From Weeksellaceae bacterium (GTDB taxonomy: Bacteria; Bacteroidota; Bacteroidia; Flavobacteriales; Weeksellaceae), in assembly GCA_019459455.1 (NCBI GenBank), contig JAIBEX010000009.1, forward strand, positions 310,001 through 374,000: 64,000 bases of DNA, written 5' to 3'. The stretch's first letter is position 1. The number at the start of each line of letters is the position of its first letter. Below the pieces are notes generated by a model. It did not search any database and was not told the DNA's origin. It saw nothing but the letters and a program-made list of their open reading frames with translations. The position numbers and the translations under genes are program-made. Positions 23,091 through 32,325 of the stretch are shown one piece after another.

Positions 23091-24842
23091 ATGTGGAATG
23101 ATAAACTTAATTTAATCTCTTTTTACACCAGTTTCCTTGCCATCGGTCTCATGATATTTGAGGCCGGATTCTTCTCGGAACTGCTGTACCGATCGGAATT
23201 GATTGTCTTCTATGATATAAGTTTCCTGCTTACTATTTTCAACATTTTATATTACAATTTCTATAAGAAAAACATGGCTACCAGGAAACTGTGGCCTTTA
23301 GAAATTCTTATTGTCGTTTTGGTTGTGTTATATTATGCTGCAAGATTGGAGTATAATTTTCTGGATTCTACCACCCTTCGGTTTGTAGGTCAGAGGTTGC
23401 TGTACTTGCTGATTATACTGTGTTTTATAAGAGATTTTTCCTGTTTGCGGATTAATTTTAAAAGGACATTTATAAATCCCGCCCAGCTTTTTATTCTGAG
23501 TTTTTTGGGAATTATTCTGTTAGGCAGTGCAATGCTGCTCATGCCCAATGCTACAACCAGGGAGATTTCCGTGTTAGATGCATTGTTTACCTCCACCAGC
23601 GCGGTCTGTGTTACCGGACTTGTTACCCTGGATACCGCAAAGGATTTCACTACCTTCGGAAAAATCATCATACTTGCACTAATACAGACCGGTGGTTTGG
23701 GAATAATGACTTTCGCAAGCTACTTCAGCTATTTTTTCCGGGGTGATTCGTCGTACGAAAATCAGATCAGCCTGAGCGAAATGACGAGCTCAGACAAACT
23801 GGGTGATGTCTTCAATACCCTAAAAAGGATTTTACTGATTACGGTAACTGTAGAGCTTATTGGAGCCACCTTAATATTTATGTCCCTGGATTTACGACAC
23901 CTGGGCAATTCTGTAAATACCGGACTTCTCTTTTCCGTATTTCACTCGGTTTCAGCATTCTGTAATGCCGGATTTTCCACCTTGAGCGGCGGATTAAGTG
24001 AACCCGGATTCCAGTATAACTACACCCTGCACCTCATCATCGCTTTTCTCCTCATTTTTGGAGGTCTGGGCTTTCCTATCGTTTATAATGTTTATAAATA
24101 TGTTAGGCACATTATCCAGAACCTTATGTTTAATAGGATCACGCAGGAACGTTACCGTTATACGCCCTGGGTTTTAAGCATAAACACGAGAATCATTTTA
24201 ATAACGACTGCAATTTTATTGGTTTCAGGATCGGTATTGATCTACATTTTTGAGAAAGACACCTCGTTACAGAATCATGGATATTTGGGATCTGTGATTG
24301 AAGCGTTTTTCATCTCAGCATCCAACCGGACTGCCGGTTTCAATACGGTTAACATGGTAAGCCTAAGCGCTCCAACAGTAATGATCTGTATGCTGTTAAT
24401 GTGGATCGGTGCTTCTCCAGCCTCGACTGGAGGTGGTATAAAAACCAGTACTTTTGCAATAGCAATACTCAACATCATTGCGTTGGCAAGAGGTAAGAAC
24501 AGAACAGAGATATACCGCAGGGAAATAAGCGATAACTCCGTAAAGCGTGCCTTTGCAATTATTGCGCTGTCTTTAATTATTATCGGGATTGCCATTTTCC
24601 TGTTGGTTCTTACAGAAAAAGATAAAGACCTAATGACTTTGGCTTTCGAGGTTTTTTCGGCCTATTCCACAGTAGGTTTAAGTCTGAATTTAACTCCAAC
24701 ACTTACACCAGCGGGGAAAATTATCATCATTGCGGTCATGTTCATAGGCAGAGTAAGCATGTTGTCTTTGCTCATTGCCCTTGTGAAACGCGAAAAATAC
24801 TTCAACTACCGATATCCAAAAGAGGAGATCATGATCAATTAA
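23091..24842 (+). CDS. KtrB/TrkH-family potassium transporter subunit with N-terminal extension
   Basis: A 583-residue K+ (or Na+-coupled K+) transport protein. The four pore loops with their selectivity-filter glycines are visible as SAVCVTGL, SAFCNAGFS, RTAGFNTV and YSTVGLSL. Relative to the roughly 450-480 residues of classical KtrB/TrkH, there are about 100 extra N-terminal residues forming three or four more membrane helices. The ATG at 23091 is preferred to the TTG three codons upstream. It is followed 13 bases later by the regulatory subunit gene, so the pair forms a complete uptake system. Confidence 0.92.
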   Translation: MWNDKLNLISFYTSFLAIGLMIFEAGFFSELLYRSELIVFYDISFLLTIFNILYYNFYKKNMATRKLWPLEILIVVLVVLYYAARLEYNFLDSTTLRFVGQRLLYLLIILCFIRDFSCLRINFKRTFINPAQLFILSFLGIILLGSAMLLMPNATTREISVLDALFTSTSAVCVTGLVTLDTAKDFTTFGKIIILALIQTGGLGIMTFASYFSYFFRGDSSYENQISLSEMTSSDKLGDVFNTLKRILLITVTVELIGATLIFMSLDLRHLGNSVNTGLLFSVFHSVSAFCNAGFSTLSGGLSEPGFQYNYTLHLIIAFLLIFGGLGFPIVYNVYKYVRHIIQNLMFNRITQERYRYTPWVLSINTRIILITTAILLVSGSVLIYIFEKDTSLQNHGYLGSVIEAFFISASNRTAGFNTVNMVSLSAPTVMICMLLMWIGASPASTGGGIKTSTFAIAILNIIALARGKNRTEIYRREISDNSVKRAFAIIALSLIIIGIAIFLLVLTEKDKDLMTLAFEVFSAYSTVGLSLNLTPTLTPAGKIIIIAVMFIGRVSMLSLLIALVKREKYFNYRYPKEEIMIN

Positions 24843-24855
24843 ATAAGAATCACTG

Positions 24856-25554
24856 ATGAATTACATTGTAATAGGTTTAGGAAATTTCGGACTTGCCTTA
24901 GCCAAAAAACTGACAAAATTAGGTAACGAAGTCATCGGAGTGGACAGCTCAATGACTAAAGTTGAATCGGTGAAGGAAAAAATTTCGCACGCCATCTGTC
25001 TGGATGCCACGGATGAATATACCATGGGGGGACTCCCATATAAAGACACCGACGTTGTAATCATAGCCATTGGTGAAGATACCGGTGCAAACATTATGGC
25101 AACTGCCATCGTAAAAAAACTGCATCCGCACCGGATTATCAGCAGGGCCATCGATCCGCTGCACGCAACCATTTTGGAAGCAATGGACATTCACACCATT
25201 GTCCACCCTGAAGAGGAAACCGCTGAAAAATGGGCTAAAAAACTGTCTTTGCGGGGTTTAGTGGAATCTTTTGAACTCAGCGGAAAATATAGCATTGTAG
25301 AAATTAGGCTTCCTCTTAATTTTATTGGCAAATCTCCTGAAGAGATAGAATTCCGGGCAAAATACAATCTGGTTCTGGTGACCGTTATGAAAATAACGGC
25401 CGAAAAAAGCATTTTCGGCAAAGTAAAAAGGGTAAACGAGGTGCAGGGTGTAGTAAACAGCGAAACTCCTTTCGGCAAAGGTGATATTTTGGTCTTATAT
25501 GGGGACAATGCCGATATTAAAACTTTCATCAGAGAGAGCAACGCTACAGAATAA
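24856..25554 (+). CDS. KtrA/TrkA-family potassium channel regulatory subunit
   Basis: A 232-residue cytoplasmic RCK protein: an N-terminal Rossmann RCK_N domain with GLGNFG at residues 7-12 and the acidic Asp at the end of strand 2, which binds nucleotide, then a C-terminal TrkA_C domain (from about 145). It gates the membrane subunit encoded 13 bases upstream in response to ATP/ADP or cyclic dinucleotide; which ligand applies here is unknown. Confidence 0.93.
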   Translation: MNYIVIGLGNFGLALAKKLTKLGNEVIGVDSSMTKVESVKEKISHAICLDATDEYTMGGLPYKDTDVVIIAIGEDTGANIMATAIVKKLHPHRIISRAIDPLHATILEAMDIHTIVHPEEETAEKWAKKLSLRGLVESFELSGKYSIVEIRLPLNFIGKSPEEIEFRAKYNLVLVTVMKITAEKSIFGKVKRVNEVQGVVNSETPFGKGDILVLYGDNADIKTFIRESNATE

Positions 25555-25645
25555 ATATTTATTAGCAATGCCCTATAATTTTTCATTTTTTTGCTGAAAA
25601 ACTGTTTTTGAGATTTGGATATTATTATATTAGCAAAAAAAACGC

Positions 25646-26134
25646 ATGAAAAAAATCTTAATGTTTACCGTACTGTGTTCATTTCAAATGTCCTTTTCTC
25701 AGGTAACAATGGAGAACAATAAACTGGTAAGAGACGGACAGAAGTACAAAATCTCTCAGTATAAAGAGGTGTTTAAGAACCCGGAGGCAGCAGCGTATTT
25801 TCAAAAGGCCAGAACCAACAGCACAGTCGGGAACATTTTTGCAGGTATAGGCGGCGGAGCTATGGGTTTTGGGCTTGCAAGGGCGTTATCCGGCAATAAA
25901 ACCACGGTCATCACCCCGTACGGAACGCAAACCGTAAAACAGGATGTGAGCGGAGCGTGGGCCGCGGTTGGAATTGGTGCCGGAATCGTGGGCGTAGGAA
26001 TTCCATTCGCTCTGGCAGCCAACAAAAATGCAAAAAAAGCAATGGCGGTTGAAAATGGTGAGGCCACTGCCTTCCAGCCTTATTTTAAACTGGAAAGTGC
26101 CGGAAACGGATTGGCGTTGAGCTATAATTTCTAA
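25646..26134 (+). CDS. Exported hypothetical protein with glycine-zipper segments
   Basis: A 162-residue protein with a signal peptide (about 1-19, ending SFSQ). The mature part has two Gly/Ala-rich hydrophobic stretches, at about residues 62-82 (IFAGIGGGAMGFGLA) and about 109-130 (AVGIGAGIVGVGIPFALAA). These resemble glycine-zipper helices that pack in membranes. They are separated by a short hydrophilic loop. The C-terminus ends in an aromatic SYNF, as in outer membrane proteins. No family recognised. Own unit, closed by a terminator. Confidence 0.7.
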   Translation: MKKILMFTVLCSFQMSFSQVTMENNKLVRDGQKYKISQYKEVFKNPEAAAYFQKARTNSTVGNIFAGIGGGAMGFGLARALSGNKTTVITPYGTQTVKQDVSGAWAAVGIGAGIVGVGIPFALAANKNAKKAMAVENGEATAFQPYFKLESAGNGLALSYNF

Positions 26135-26160
26135 ATAAAAGTTAAATCGGATATATATAA

Positions 26161-26187
26161 GGACAGATTGTAAATCTGTCTTTTTTG
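26161..26187 (+). terminator. Intrinsic terminator after the glycine-zipper gene
   Basis: Perfect eight-base stem 26162-26169 with 26173-26180, three-base loop, then TTTTTTG. Confidence 0.85.
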
Positions 26188-26213
26188 TTATTCACTAAGA
26201 GTATTAAATTCCC

Positions 26214-26221
26214 TATTTTTG
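26214..26221 (+). promoter_or_regulatory. Predicted -7 box (TATTTTTG) of glyS
   Basis: A full TAnnTTTG match 18 bases before the glyS ATG; no well-spaced TTG is seen upstream. Confidence 0.5.
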
Positions 26222-26239
26222 CACAAATTCAAAATTAAG

Positions 26240-27781
26240 ATGGCAAAACAGGAAGATGTCTTTAAAAAGCTGATTTCACATGCGAAAGAATATGGTTTTA
26301 TATTTCCTTCAAGTGAGATATACGACGGACTATCAGCAATTTACGATTACGGACAGAACGGAGCGGAACTGAAAAACAACATCAAACAGTATTGGTGGAA
26401 AGCAATGGTTCAGCTCAATGAAAATATTGTCGGTATCGATTCCGCCATCTTTATGCACCCAACCATCTGGAAGGCTTCAGGCCATGTGGACGCATTCAAC
26501 GATCCATTGATTGATAATAAAGATTCGAAAAAACGTTTCAGAGCCGATGTTTTGCTGGAAGATTACTGCGCAAAACTGGAAGAAAAAGCACAGAAAGAAA
26601 TCGACAAAGCAGCGAAAAGATTTGGCGATGCCTTTGATAAAAACGAATTTGAAACAACCAACGGCCGCGTACTGGAATACAGAGAAAAACAGAAAACCAT
26701 CCTTTCCAGAATGGCTAAATCCCTGGAAGCGGAAGATCTTGCGGATGTGAAATCCCTGATTGAAGAACTGGAAATCGCAGACCCGGATACCGGCTCTAAA
26801 AACTGGACCGACGTTCGTCAGTTCAACCTTATGTTCGGGACGAAATTAGGAGCTTCTGCAGACAGCGCAACAGATTTATATCTTCGTCCGGAAACCGCGC
26901 AGGGCATCTTCGTGAATTTCCTTAATGTTCAGAAAACTTCAAGACATAAACTTCCTTTCGGTATCGCACAGATCGGTAAGGCCTTCAGGAATGAGATTGT
27001 TGCCAGACAGTTCATTTTCAGGATGCGCGAATTCGAACAGATGGAGATGCAGTTTTTTGTACCACCGGGAACAGAACTTGGTTTCTATGAGGAATGGAAA
27101 CAGAAGCGTCTGAACTGGCATCTGGCTTTAGGCCTCGGCGCTGAAAACTATAGATTCCACGACCACGAAAAACTTGCACATTACGCAAATGCCGCTGCAG
27201 ACATCGAATTCAAATTCCCGTTCGGTTTCAAGGAACTGGAAGGGATTCACTCCAGAACCGATTTTGATTTAAGTGCGCACGAGAAATTCTCCGGGCGGAA
27301 ACTGCAGTATTTCGATTCGGAAAGGAATGAAAACTATGTTCCTTTTGTGGTGGAAACTTCGGTTGGTTTAGACCGTCTCTTCCTGGCGATTTTTGCCAAT
27401 TCCCTGAAAGATGAACTCCTGGAAGACGGGTCCGAACGAACAGTCCTTTCACTGCCACCGGCTTTGGCTCCGGTTAAAGCAGCGATTTTACCGTTGATGA
27501 AAAAAGACGGCCTGGGCGAATACGGCGAGAAGATCTTCAACGACCTGAAATACGATTTCAATATGATCTATGAGGATAAGGACAGCATCGGAAAGCGTTA
27601 CCGCCGACAGGATGCAATTGGAACTCCTTTCTGTATAACCGTTGACCACGAATCTTTAACCGACAACACGGTAACTCTGAGAGACCGCGACACGATGAAA
27701 CAGGAAAGAGTCCCGGTTGCAGATCTGAGGAGAATCATTGATGAAAAGACGAATTTCAGAAATTTGCTTTCTAAAATTTAA
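26240..27781 (+). CDS. glyS: Glycyl-tRNA synthetase, single-chain class II type
   Basis: A 513-residue class II synthetase charging tRNA-Gly, of the alpha2 type found in Bacteroidota and eukaryotes, not the alpha2beta2 type of E. coli. Landmarks are the N-terminal GFIFPSSEIYDG, the motif 2 region RPETAQGIFVNF and FGIAQIGKAFRNEI, EMEMQFF, motif 3 ETSVGLDRLFLA and the C-terminal anticodon-binding domain from about residue 405. The ATG at 26240 is used; the in-frame TTG upstream overlaps the promoter box. A terminator follows. Confidence 0.96.
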   Translation: MAKQEDVFKKLISHAKEYGFIFPSSEIYDGLSAIYDYGQNGAELKNNIKQYWWKAMVQLNENIVGIDSAIFMHPTIWKASGHVDAFNDPLIDNKDSKKRFRADVLLEDYCAKLEEKAQKEIDKAAKRFGDAFDKNEFETTNGRVLEYREKQKTILSRMAKSLEAEDLADVKSLIEELEIADPDTGSKNWTDVRQFNLMFGTKLGASADSATDLYLRPETAQGIFVNFLNVQKTSRHKLPFGIAQIGKAFRNEIVARQFIFRMREFEQMEMQFFVPPGTELGFYEEWKQKRLNWHLALGLGAENYRFHDHEKLAHYANAAADIEFKFPFGFKELEGIHSRTDFDLSAHEKFSGRKLQYFDSERNENYVPFVVETSVGLDRLFLAIFANSLKDELLEDGSERTVLSLPPALAPVKAAILPLMKKDGLGEYGEKIFNDLKYDFNMIYEDKDSIGKRYRRQDAIGTPFCITVDHESLTDNTVTLRDRDTMKQERVPVADLRRIIDEKTNFRNLLSKI

Positions 27782-27823
27782 CAGGACTATTGTCAGAATT
27801 AAGACAGTCTCTATATTTAAATG

Positions 27824-27855
27824 AAAAGTTTCGGAGTAATTCCGGAACTTTTTTA
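27824..27855 (+). terminator. Intrinsic terminator of glyS
   Basis: Ten-base stem 27826-27835 with 27841-27850 (one G-T pair), then a run of T. The -7 box of the next gene starts eight bases after the stem. Confidence 0.8.
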
Positions 27856-27857
27856 TT

Positions 27858-27865
27858 TAAATTTG
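27858..27865 (+). promoter_or_regulatory. Predicted -7 box (TAAATTTG) of the serine hydrolase operon
   Basis: A full TAnnTTTG match 16 bases before the TTG start, abutting the glyS terminator. Confidence 0.45.
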
Positions 27866-27881
27866 TGTAAAACAATCTGCT

Positions 27882-29018
27882 TTGAAAAAGATTCTGGCCG
27901 GCGTATCCGCATTAGCGGCCGCAACCATCGCTCTGGTTTTCATCTTTGACTACGATTACCTGTTCAAGGGAATCGCAAAAACCTATTTTCGCGGGCAAAA
28001 AAGTGCCACCATTGACGACCTGAAGCTTTTCCCGAGCAATACCGTGACCACCGCAAATCCAAAACCCTGGACAAAGGATTCGGCATATAATAAAAAACCG
28101 CTGCCGGAGCATCTTCTCAAAAATTTAGCCGATACGAATACCGCTTCCCTGCTTATCGTGAAAGAGGGTAAACTGCTGCATGAGCAATACTGGAATGGTT
28201 ATGATGAAAAAACCAGGTCCAATTCCTTCTCCATGGCAAAAACTGTCACGGTAATGCTGCTGGGTATGGCCATAGAAGAGAAGAAAATTAGCAGTCTCGA
28301 TCAGAAATTTACGGATTTTTATAACAATTATGAAGATTCAGAATTTGGAAGACACCTCACACTGCGCGACCTTGCGGCCATGGAAGCGGGTTTGAACTGG
28401 AACGAAGACTATAAAAATCCTTTAGCACCGAACGCCAGAGCCTATTACGGTAACAGCCTGGAACAGGCCATCCACGCTCAGGGATTTAAGCAAGCCCCCG
28501 GCAAACGGTTTGAGTATCAAAGTGGTTCTACCCAGCTTTTGGGGTTTGCCGTTCAGAAGGCCGTAGATGTATCGATGGCGCAATACCTATCCGAGAAACT
28601 GTGGAAACCACTGGGAATGGAACAGGATGCCGAATGGACCACCGACAACAGCGGAATGGAAAAAACGTTCTGCTGTATCCATGCCTCTCCACGGGATTTT
28701 GCAAAACTCGGTCAAATGATACTTAACGACGGAAAAATTAACGGTGTTCAGGTGCTCAACCGGGAATTCCTGCACGAAATGATTACTCCAACCGCCACAT
28801 CCGACGGGATATATGGCCTCGGGATATGGATTAACAATGATAATCCTGTGAAGCACTATTTCATGCTGGGTTTACAGGGACAGTACGTCATTGTAGTGCC
28901 GGAACATAACATGGTGATTGTACGGACGGGCAGCTATAAGGATCAGCCAAAAAATGACCGCGGAAGACCTGATCAGGTGAAATACATCGTAAATGAGGCT
29001 ATAAAACTTTACTCCTAA
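27882..29018 (+). CDS. Class C beta-lactamase-like serine hydrolase
   Basis: A 378-residue exported or membrane-anchored protein of the beta-lactamase/transpeptidase-like fold (PF00144). After an N-terminal hydrophobic helix (about 5-24) the SxxK motif appears as SMAK, and the second motif as YQS in FEYQSGSTQLLG. Such proteins are usually esterases or peptidases of unknown substrate, not resistance enzymes. No ATG fits the signal helix, so the TTG at 27882 is the likely start. The next gene begins 10 bases later, suggesting an operon. Confidence 0.87.
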   Translation: MKKILAGVSALAAATIALVFIFDYDYLFKGIAKTYFRGQKSATIDDLKLFPSNTVTTANPKPWTKDSAYNKKPLPEHLLKNLADTNTASLLIVKEGKLLHEQYWNGYDEKTRSNSFSMAKTVTVMLLGMAIEEKKISSLDQKFTDFYNNYEDSEFGRHLTLRDLAAMEAGLNWNEDYKNPLAPNARAYYGNSLEQAIHAQGFKQAPGKRFEYQSGSTQLLGFAVQKAVDVSMAQYLSEKLWKPLGMEQDAEWTTDNSGMEKTFCCIHASPRDFAKLGQMILNDGKINGVQVLNREFLHEMITPTATSDGIYGLGIWINNDNPVKHYFMLGLQGQYVIVVPEHNMVIVRTGSYKDQPKNDRGRPDQVKYIVNEAIKLYS

Positions 29019-29028
29019 AGATACAGCT

Positions 29029-29640
29029 ATGCCTGAAAGAGACCCTAAAATTGACGCGTATATAGAAAAGGCTCAGCCTTTTGCACAACCCATCCTGAAT
29101 TACATTCGCGAAACGGTTCATGAGTTCTGCCCAGATGCCGGGGAAGCAATGAAATGGAGTTTTCCGCATTTCATTTATAATGGGAAAAACCTTTGCTCTA
29201 TGGCCTCCTTCAAGCAGCATTGTGCTTTTGGTTTCTGGCTGGAAAGTGAGATGAAAACGATGAAAGAACTTACCAAAGACCGTGAGAAAACTTCAATGTT
29301 TACCCTCGGTAAAATTACAAAAATTGCAGATTTACCTACCAAACCGCAACTTAAGAAGTGTATTCTGGAAGCTATGGAACTTACAGACATGAGAGTCACC
29401 ATTAAAAAGGCGAGTCCGAATTCAACGGAAGTTGAGGTTCCGGATTATTTTTCTGATGCACTTCACCATAACAGCAAGGCAAAGGAGTTTTTTGATAAAG
29501 CCTCACCGTCTTTCCGTAAAGAATATGTGATGTGGATTACCGAGGCCAAAACCGAAACAACCCGAAACAAAAGGATGGCAGAAGCAATCCAATGGATTTC
29601 TGAAGGTAAGGGACGACACTGGAAGTATGCAAAGAAATAA
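29029..29640 (+). CDS. DUF1801/YdeI-like protein
   Basis: A 203-residue cytoplasmic protein. The N-terminal half (to about residue 110) is a DUF1801 module, with the MKWSFPHFIYNGKNLCSMASFKQHCAFGFW pattern around residues 41-67. The C-terminal half carries the YdeI-type PDYFSDALHHNSKAKEFFDKASPS segment and a terminal basic helix. The family is linked to stress or bacteriocin tolerance in a few organisms; no function is established here. Terminated by a bidirectional hairpin. Confidence 0.82.
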   Translation: MPERDPKIDAYIEKAQPFAQPILNYIRETVHEFCPDAGEAMKWSFPHFIYNGKNLCSMASFKQHCAFGFWLESEMKTMKELTKDREKTSMFTLGKITKIADLPTKPQLKKCILEAMELTDMRVTIKKASPNSTEVEVPDYFSDALHHNSKAKEFFDKASPSFRKEYVMWITEAKTETTRNKRMAEAIQWISEGKGRHWKYAKK

Positions 29641-29650
29641 TCAGAAAACG

Positions 29651-29682
29651 TAAAAACGCAGAATGAATCTGCGTTTTGTGTT
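29651..29682. terminator. Bidirectional intrinsic terminator
   Basis: Ten-base perfect stem 29653-29662 with 29668-29677, five-base loop; T runs on both strands serve the DUF1801 gene and the convergent hemE. Confidence 0.85.
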
Positions 29683-29701
29683 ATTTAGCCGAAGGAAATT
29701 C

Positions 29702-30727
29702 TTATCCTTTCCACTCCACTACTGCCTTAATAAAAGCTTCAGCATTTTCAACCGGGATATTGGGCAGAATTCCGTGACCCAGGTTCACGATGTACTTATC
29801 TTTTCCAAATCGGTCAATCATCTCATGCACCATCCTCCTGATGGTTTCGGGAGAGGAGTGAAGCCGGGCCGGATCGAAGTTCCCCTGCAGCGTCATTGAA
29901 TTACCGGTGAGTTTTCTTGCGATTTCCGGAGTGATGGTCCAGTCCACGCCTAACGCAGAAACTTTTGACTTGGTCATATCCTCCAAAGCGAACCAGCAGC
30001 CTTTGCCAAAAACAACCACGTGCGTTAAAGGACTCAAGGCCTCCACAATCTGATTGATATACTGCCAGGAAAATTCCTGATAATCCTGTGGTGAAAGCAT
30101 GCCGCCCCAACTGTCAAATACCTGCACAGCAGAAACTCCTTTCTCAACTTTCCTTTTCAGATAAGCGATGGTGGTATCGGTAATCTTCTGGAGCAGAAGA
30201 TGTGCAGCCTGCGGATTGGTGAAGCAGAATGCTTTGGCAATATCAAATGCTTTGCTGCCTTTACCTTCCACACAGTAACAAAGGATGGTCCATGGCGAAC
30301 CTGCGAAACCAATCAGCGGTATTTCATTGTCCAGCTTCTGCAGCGTCATTTCTATGGCATCAAAAACGTAACCTAAGGTTTCATTAACATCCGGCACAAC
30401 TACATTATTTACCTGTTCGGCAGTGCGGATCGGATCATCCAGCCAAGGACCTACATTTTCCTTCATTTTGAAATCAATTCCCATGGCCTGAGGCACTACC
30501 AGAATATCGGAAAACAGGATAGCGGCGTCCAAAGGAAACCTCCGGATAGGCTGAACCGTGATCTCAGAAGCGAGTTCCGGCGTCTGACAACGGGTGAAAA
30601 AATCATACTGGTTGCGCAGTGCAATAAATTCCGGCAAATATCTTCCTGCCTGCCTCATCATCCATACGGGCGGCCGCTTTACAGTTTCACCTCTTAAGGC
30701 TTTCAGGTATAGGTCGTTCTTAATCAT
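29702..30727 (-). CDS. hemE: Uroporphyrinogen decarboxylase
   Basis: HemE removes four carboxyl groups from uroporphyrinogen III to give coproporphyrinogen III. The 341-residue protein has the N-terminal [15 protein letters not shown] substrate-binding motif, [23 protein letters not shown] and VQVFDSWGG, then [19 protein letters not shown] at the end. Normal length. It overlaps the upstream hemD stop by 8 bases, so the two are translationally coupled. Last gene of the heme operon. Confidence 0.97.
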   Translation of the reverse strand: MIKNDLYLKALRGETVKRPPVWMMRQAGRYLPEFIALRNQYDFFTRCQTPELASEITVQPIRRFPLDAAILFSDILVVPQAMGIDFKMKENVGPWLDDPIRTAEQVNNVVVPDVNETLGYVFDAIEMTLQKLDNEIPLIGFAGSPWTILCYCVEGKGSKAFDIAKAFCFTNPQAAHLLLQKITDTTIAYLKRKVEKGVSAVQVFDSWGGMLSPQDYQEFSWQYINQIVEALSPLTHVVVFGKGCWFALEDMTKSKVSALGVDWTITPEIARKLTGNSMTLQGNFDPARLHSSPETIRRMVHEMIDRFGKDKYIVNLGHGILPNIPVENAEAFIKAVVEWKG

Positions 30728-31394
30728 TTTTATTTATTAAATCCAGAAGGTCTTCGAAATTACTCTCCCTGCTGGTATAGATTTTATTGGTTGTAAATTT
30801 TTTCAGTTCCTGGGTTGTGGTGTAGCCTAACGAATAGATTTTCTTGCCTTCCAGTGAATTACATTTCGCAAAACTCCGTACGCCGCTGGGACTGAAGAAT
30901 GCCACCGCATCAAAATCCTGTGCAACCGTTGGATACAGAAGTTCGGTTTCATAAATGAATACTTTTCTGTACGAAATGTTTTGCAGCGGTAGTGTTTTAT
31001 CCAGGACATCGAGCGCAAGATTTCCGCAGAAATGAAGGAAATTTTCCTTTCCGGAATTCTCAATAATAAACTCTGAAAGATCTTTGGCGTGTTTTTTCAC
31101 TTTGAAGGTTCCAAAACCTGCCTCCCTCACCTTTTTCTTCGTCTTTTGGCCTACACAGTATATTTTGTTGTAGTTCTTATCCGTGAAATCTTCGTTGGGC
31201 CGGAAGCCATTGGCAAAAAAACCGTCCACCGCATTCACGCTTGTGAAAATAAGTGACTTGTTTTTCAGGTCGAAAGGCTCTACCTGTAAGGGCTTTATCT
31301 TTATTACATCAACACGATCATAAGAAAAACGACTCCCAAATTTCTCGGAAATCATTTTCTTGTCAATCTTTTTCTTTGTGAATAAAACCTTCAT
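30720..31394 (-). CDS. hemD: Uroporphyrinogen-III synthase (heme operon copy)
   Basis: A 224-residue HemD-fold protein placed between hemC and hemE, where uroporphyrinogen-III synthase is expected. Landmarks are [57 protein letters not shown] and [13 protein letters not shown]. Context makes this the functional heme enzyme; the copy at 5920-6660 is the paralogue. It is 16 bases after hemC and overlaps hemE. Confidence 0.9.
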   Translation of the reverse strand: MKVLFTKKKIDKKMISEKFGSRFSYDRVDVIKIKPLQVEPFDLKNKSLIFTSVNAVDGFFANGFRPNEDFTDKNYNKIYCVGQKTKKKVREAGFGTFKVKKHAKDLSEFIIENSGKENFLHFCGNLALDVLDKTLPLQNISYRKVFIYETELLYPTVAQDFDAVAFFSPSGVRSFAKCNSLEGKKIYSLGYTTTQELKKFTTNKIYTSRESNFEDLLDLINKND

Positions 31395-31410
31395 CTTACC
31401 TGATTTTGCG

Positions 31411-32325
31411 TTAGTCCTTCATCGTCTCTTTTATGGCCGACATCAGTTCCCGCCCTCCGTTCTTCAGGACTTCTTCTGCAATTTCCTTCCCAAAATTCCG
31501 CTGCTCTTCGTAAGTAAAGATTTCATCAGTCTCTATACAGTTTTTGCCATCCAGCGAACAGAGCCTGCCAATAAAGCGGATCTGGTTACCCAACTTCTCG
31601 GCAAAGGCACCAATTGGCGCCGTACATCCTCCCTCGAGCGTACTGAGGAAGTTTCGTTCAATCTCCACACAAATCTGCGTTTCGCGATGACTGATCTGCC
31701 GTAAAATACTGTTTATTTCTATATTCTCCGAATGTCCTGCCACGGCCACAACACCCTGCGCGGGTGCCGATATCATGATGGGAAGTTCTTCGTAGTCCAG
31801 CGCGAGTTCCATCCTTTTGATTCCGGCCAGAGAAAAGATTGTCGCGTCAAAATCCTGATCCTCAAGCTTCTGCAAACGGGTCTGGACATTCCCTCTGATA
31901 TTTGAAAATTCTGCATGGGGAAATTCCTTCAGCCAGAACGCACGTCTTCTTAAACTGCTCGTGGCCACTTTAAGGTCCTGCAAGTGCTTGCTTTTTGAGG
32001 CCGACTTGCGTACCAGCACATCCTGTCGAAAATCTCTTTCGAGGTAAGCAACAAGTTCAATATTTTGAGGCAGAAGGGTGGGAACATCCTTTAACGAATG
32101 AACCGCAATATCAATTTCTTTATTAAGCAGCGCCTGGTCCAGGTCCCTTGTAAAGATGCCGGTAATTCCAAGCGCATACAAAGGTTGTGTGAGATTCTTG
32201 TCTCCCGAGGATACAATGGGAATAATCTCCGTTTTGTAATTCAGATTCTGAAGGTTTCTGGCTACTTCCCTCGCCTGCCAAAGTGCGAGCGGCGAATTCC
32301 TGGTTCCAATCCTAATGCTTTTCAT
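31411..32325 (-). CDS. hemC: Porphobilinogen deaminase (hydroxymethylbilane synthase)
   Basis: HemC joins four porphobilinogens into hydroxymethylbilane on a dipyrromethane cofactor. The product shows RIGTRNSPLALWQA at the start, HSLKDVPTLLP with the catalytic Asp, SSLRRRAF, RGNVQTRLQKL and the cofactor-attachment Cys in LEGGCTAPIGAFA. I use the ATG at 32325, giving 304 residues; an in-frame ATG nine bases upstream (32334) is also possible. Either way the start overlaps the end of hemA. Confidence 0.96.
   Translation of the reverse strand: MKSIRIGTRNSPLALWQAREVARNLQNLNYKTEIIPIVSSGDKNLTQPLYALGITGIFTRDLDQALLNKEIDIAVHSLKDVPTLLPQNIELVAYLERDFRQDVLVRKSASKSKHLQDLKVATSSLRRRAFWLKEFPHAEFSNIRGNVQTRLQKLEDQDFDATIFSLAGIKRMELALDYEELPIMISAPAQGVVAVAGHSENIEINSILRQISHRETQICVEIERNFLSTLEGGCTAPIGAFAEKLGNQIRFIGRLCSLDGKNCIETDEIFTYEEQRNFGKEIAEEVLKNGGRELMSAIKETMKD

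Noticed and set aside
24275-24595. Long antisense open frames inside real genes (also at 21368-21730, 41484-42017 and 45960-46751)
   Set aside because: They are shadows of conserved genes with full motif support on the other strand, and lack independent signals.
27882-29018. Serine hydrolase as an antibiotic-resistance beta-lactamase
   Set aside because: It has SxxK, but the second motif is YQS and the context is housekeeping; most such proteins are esterases or peptidases.
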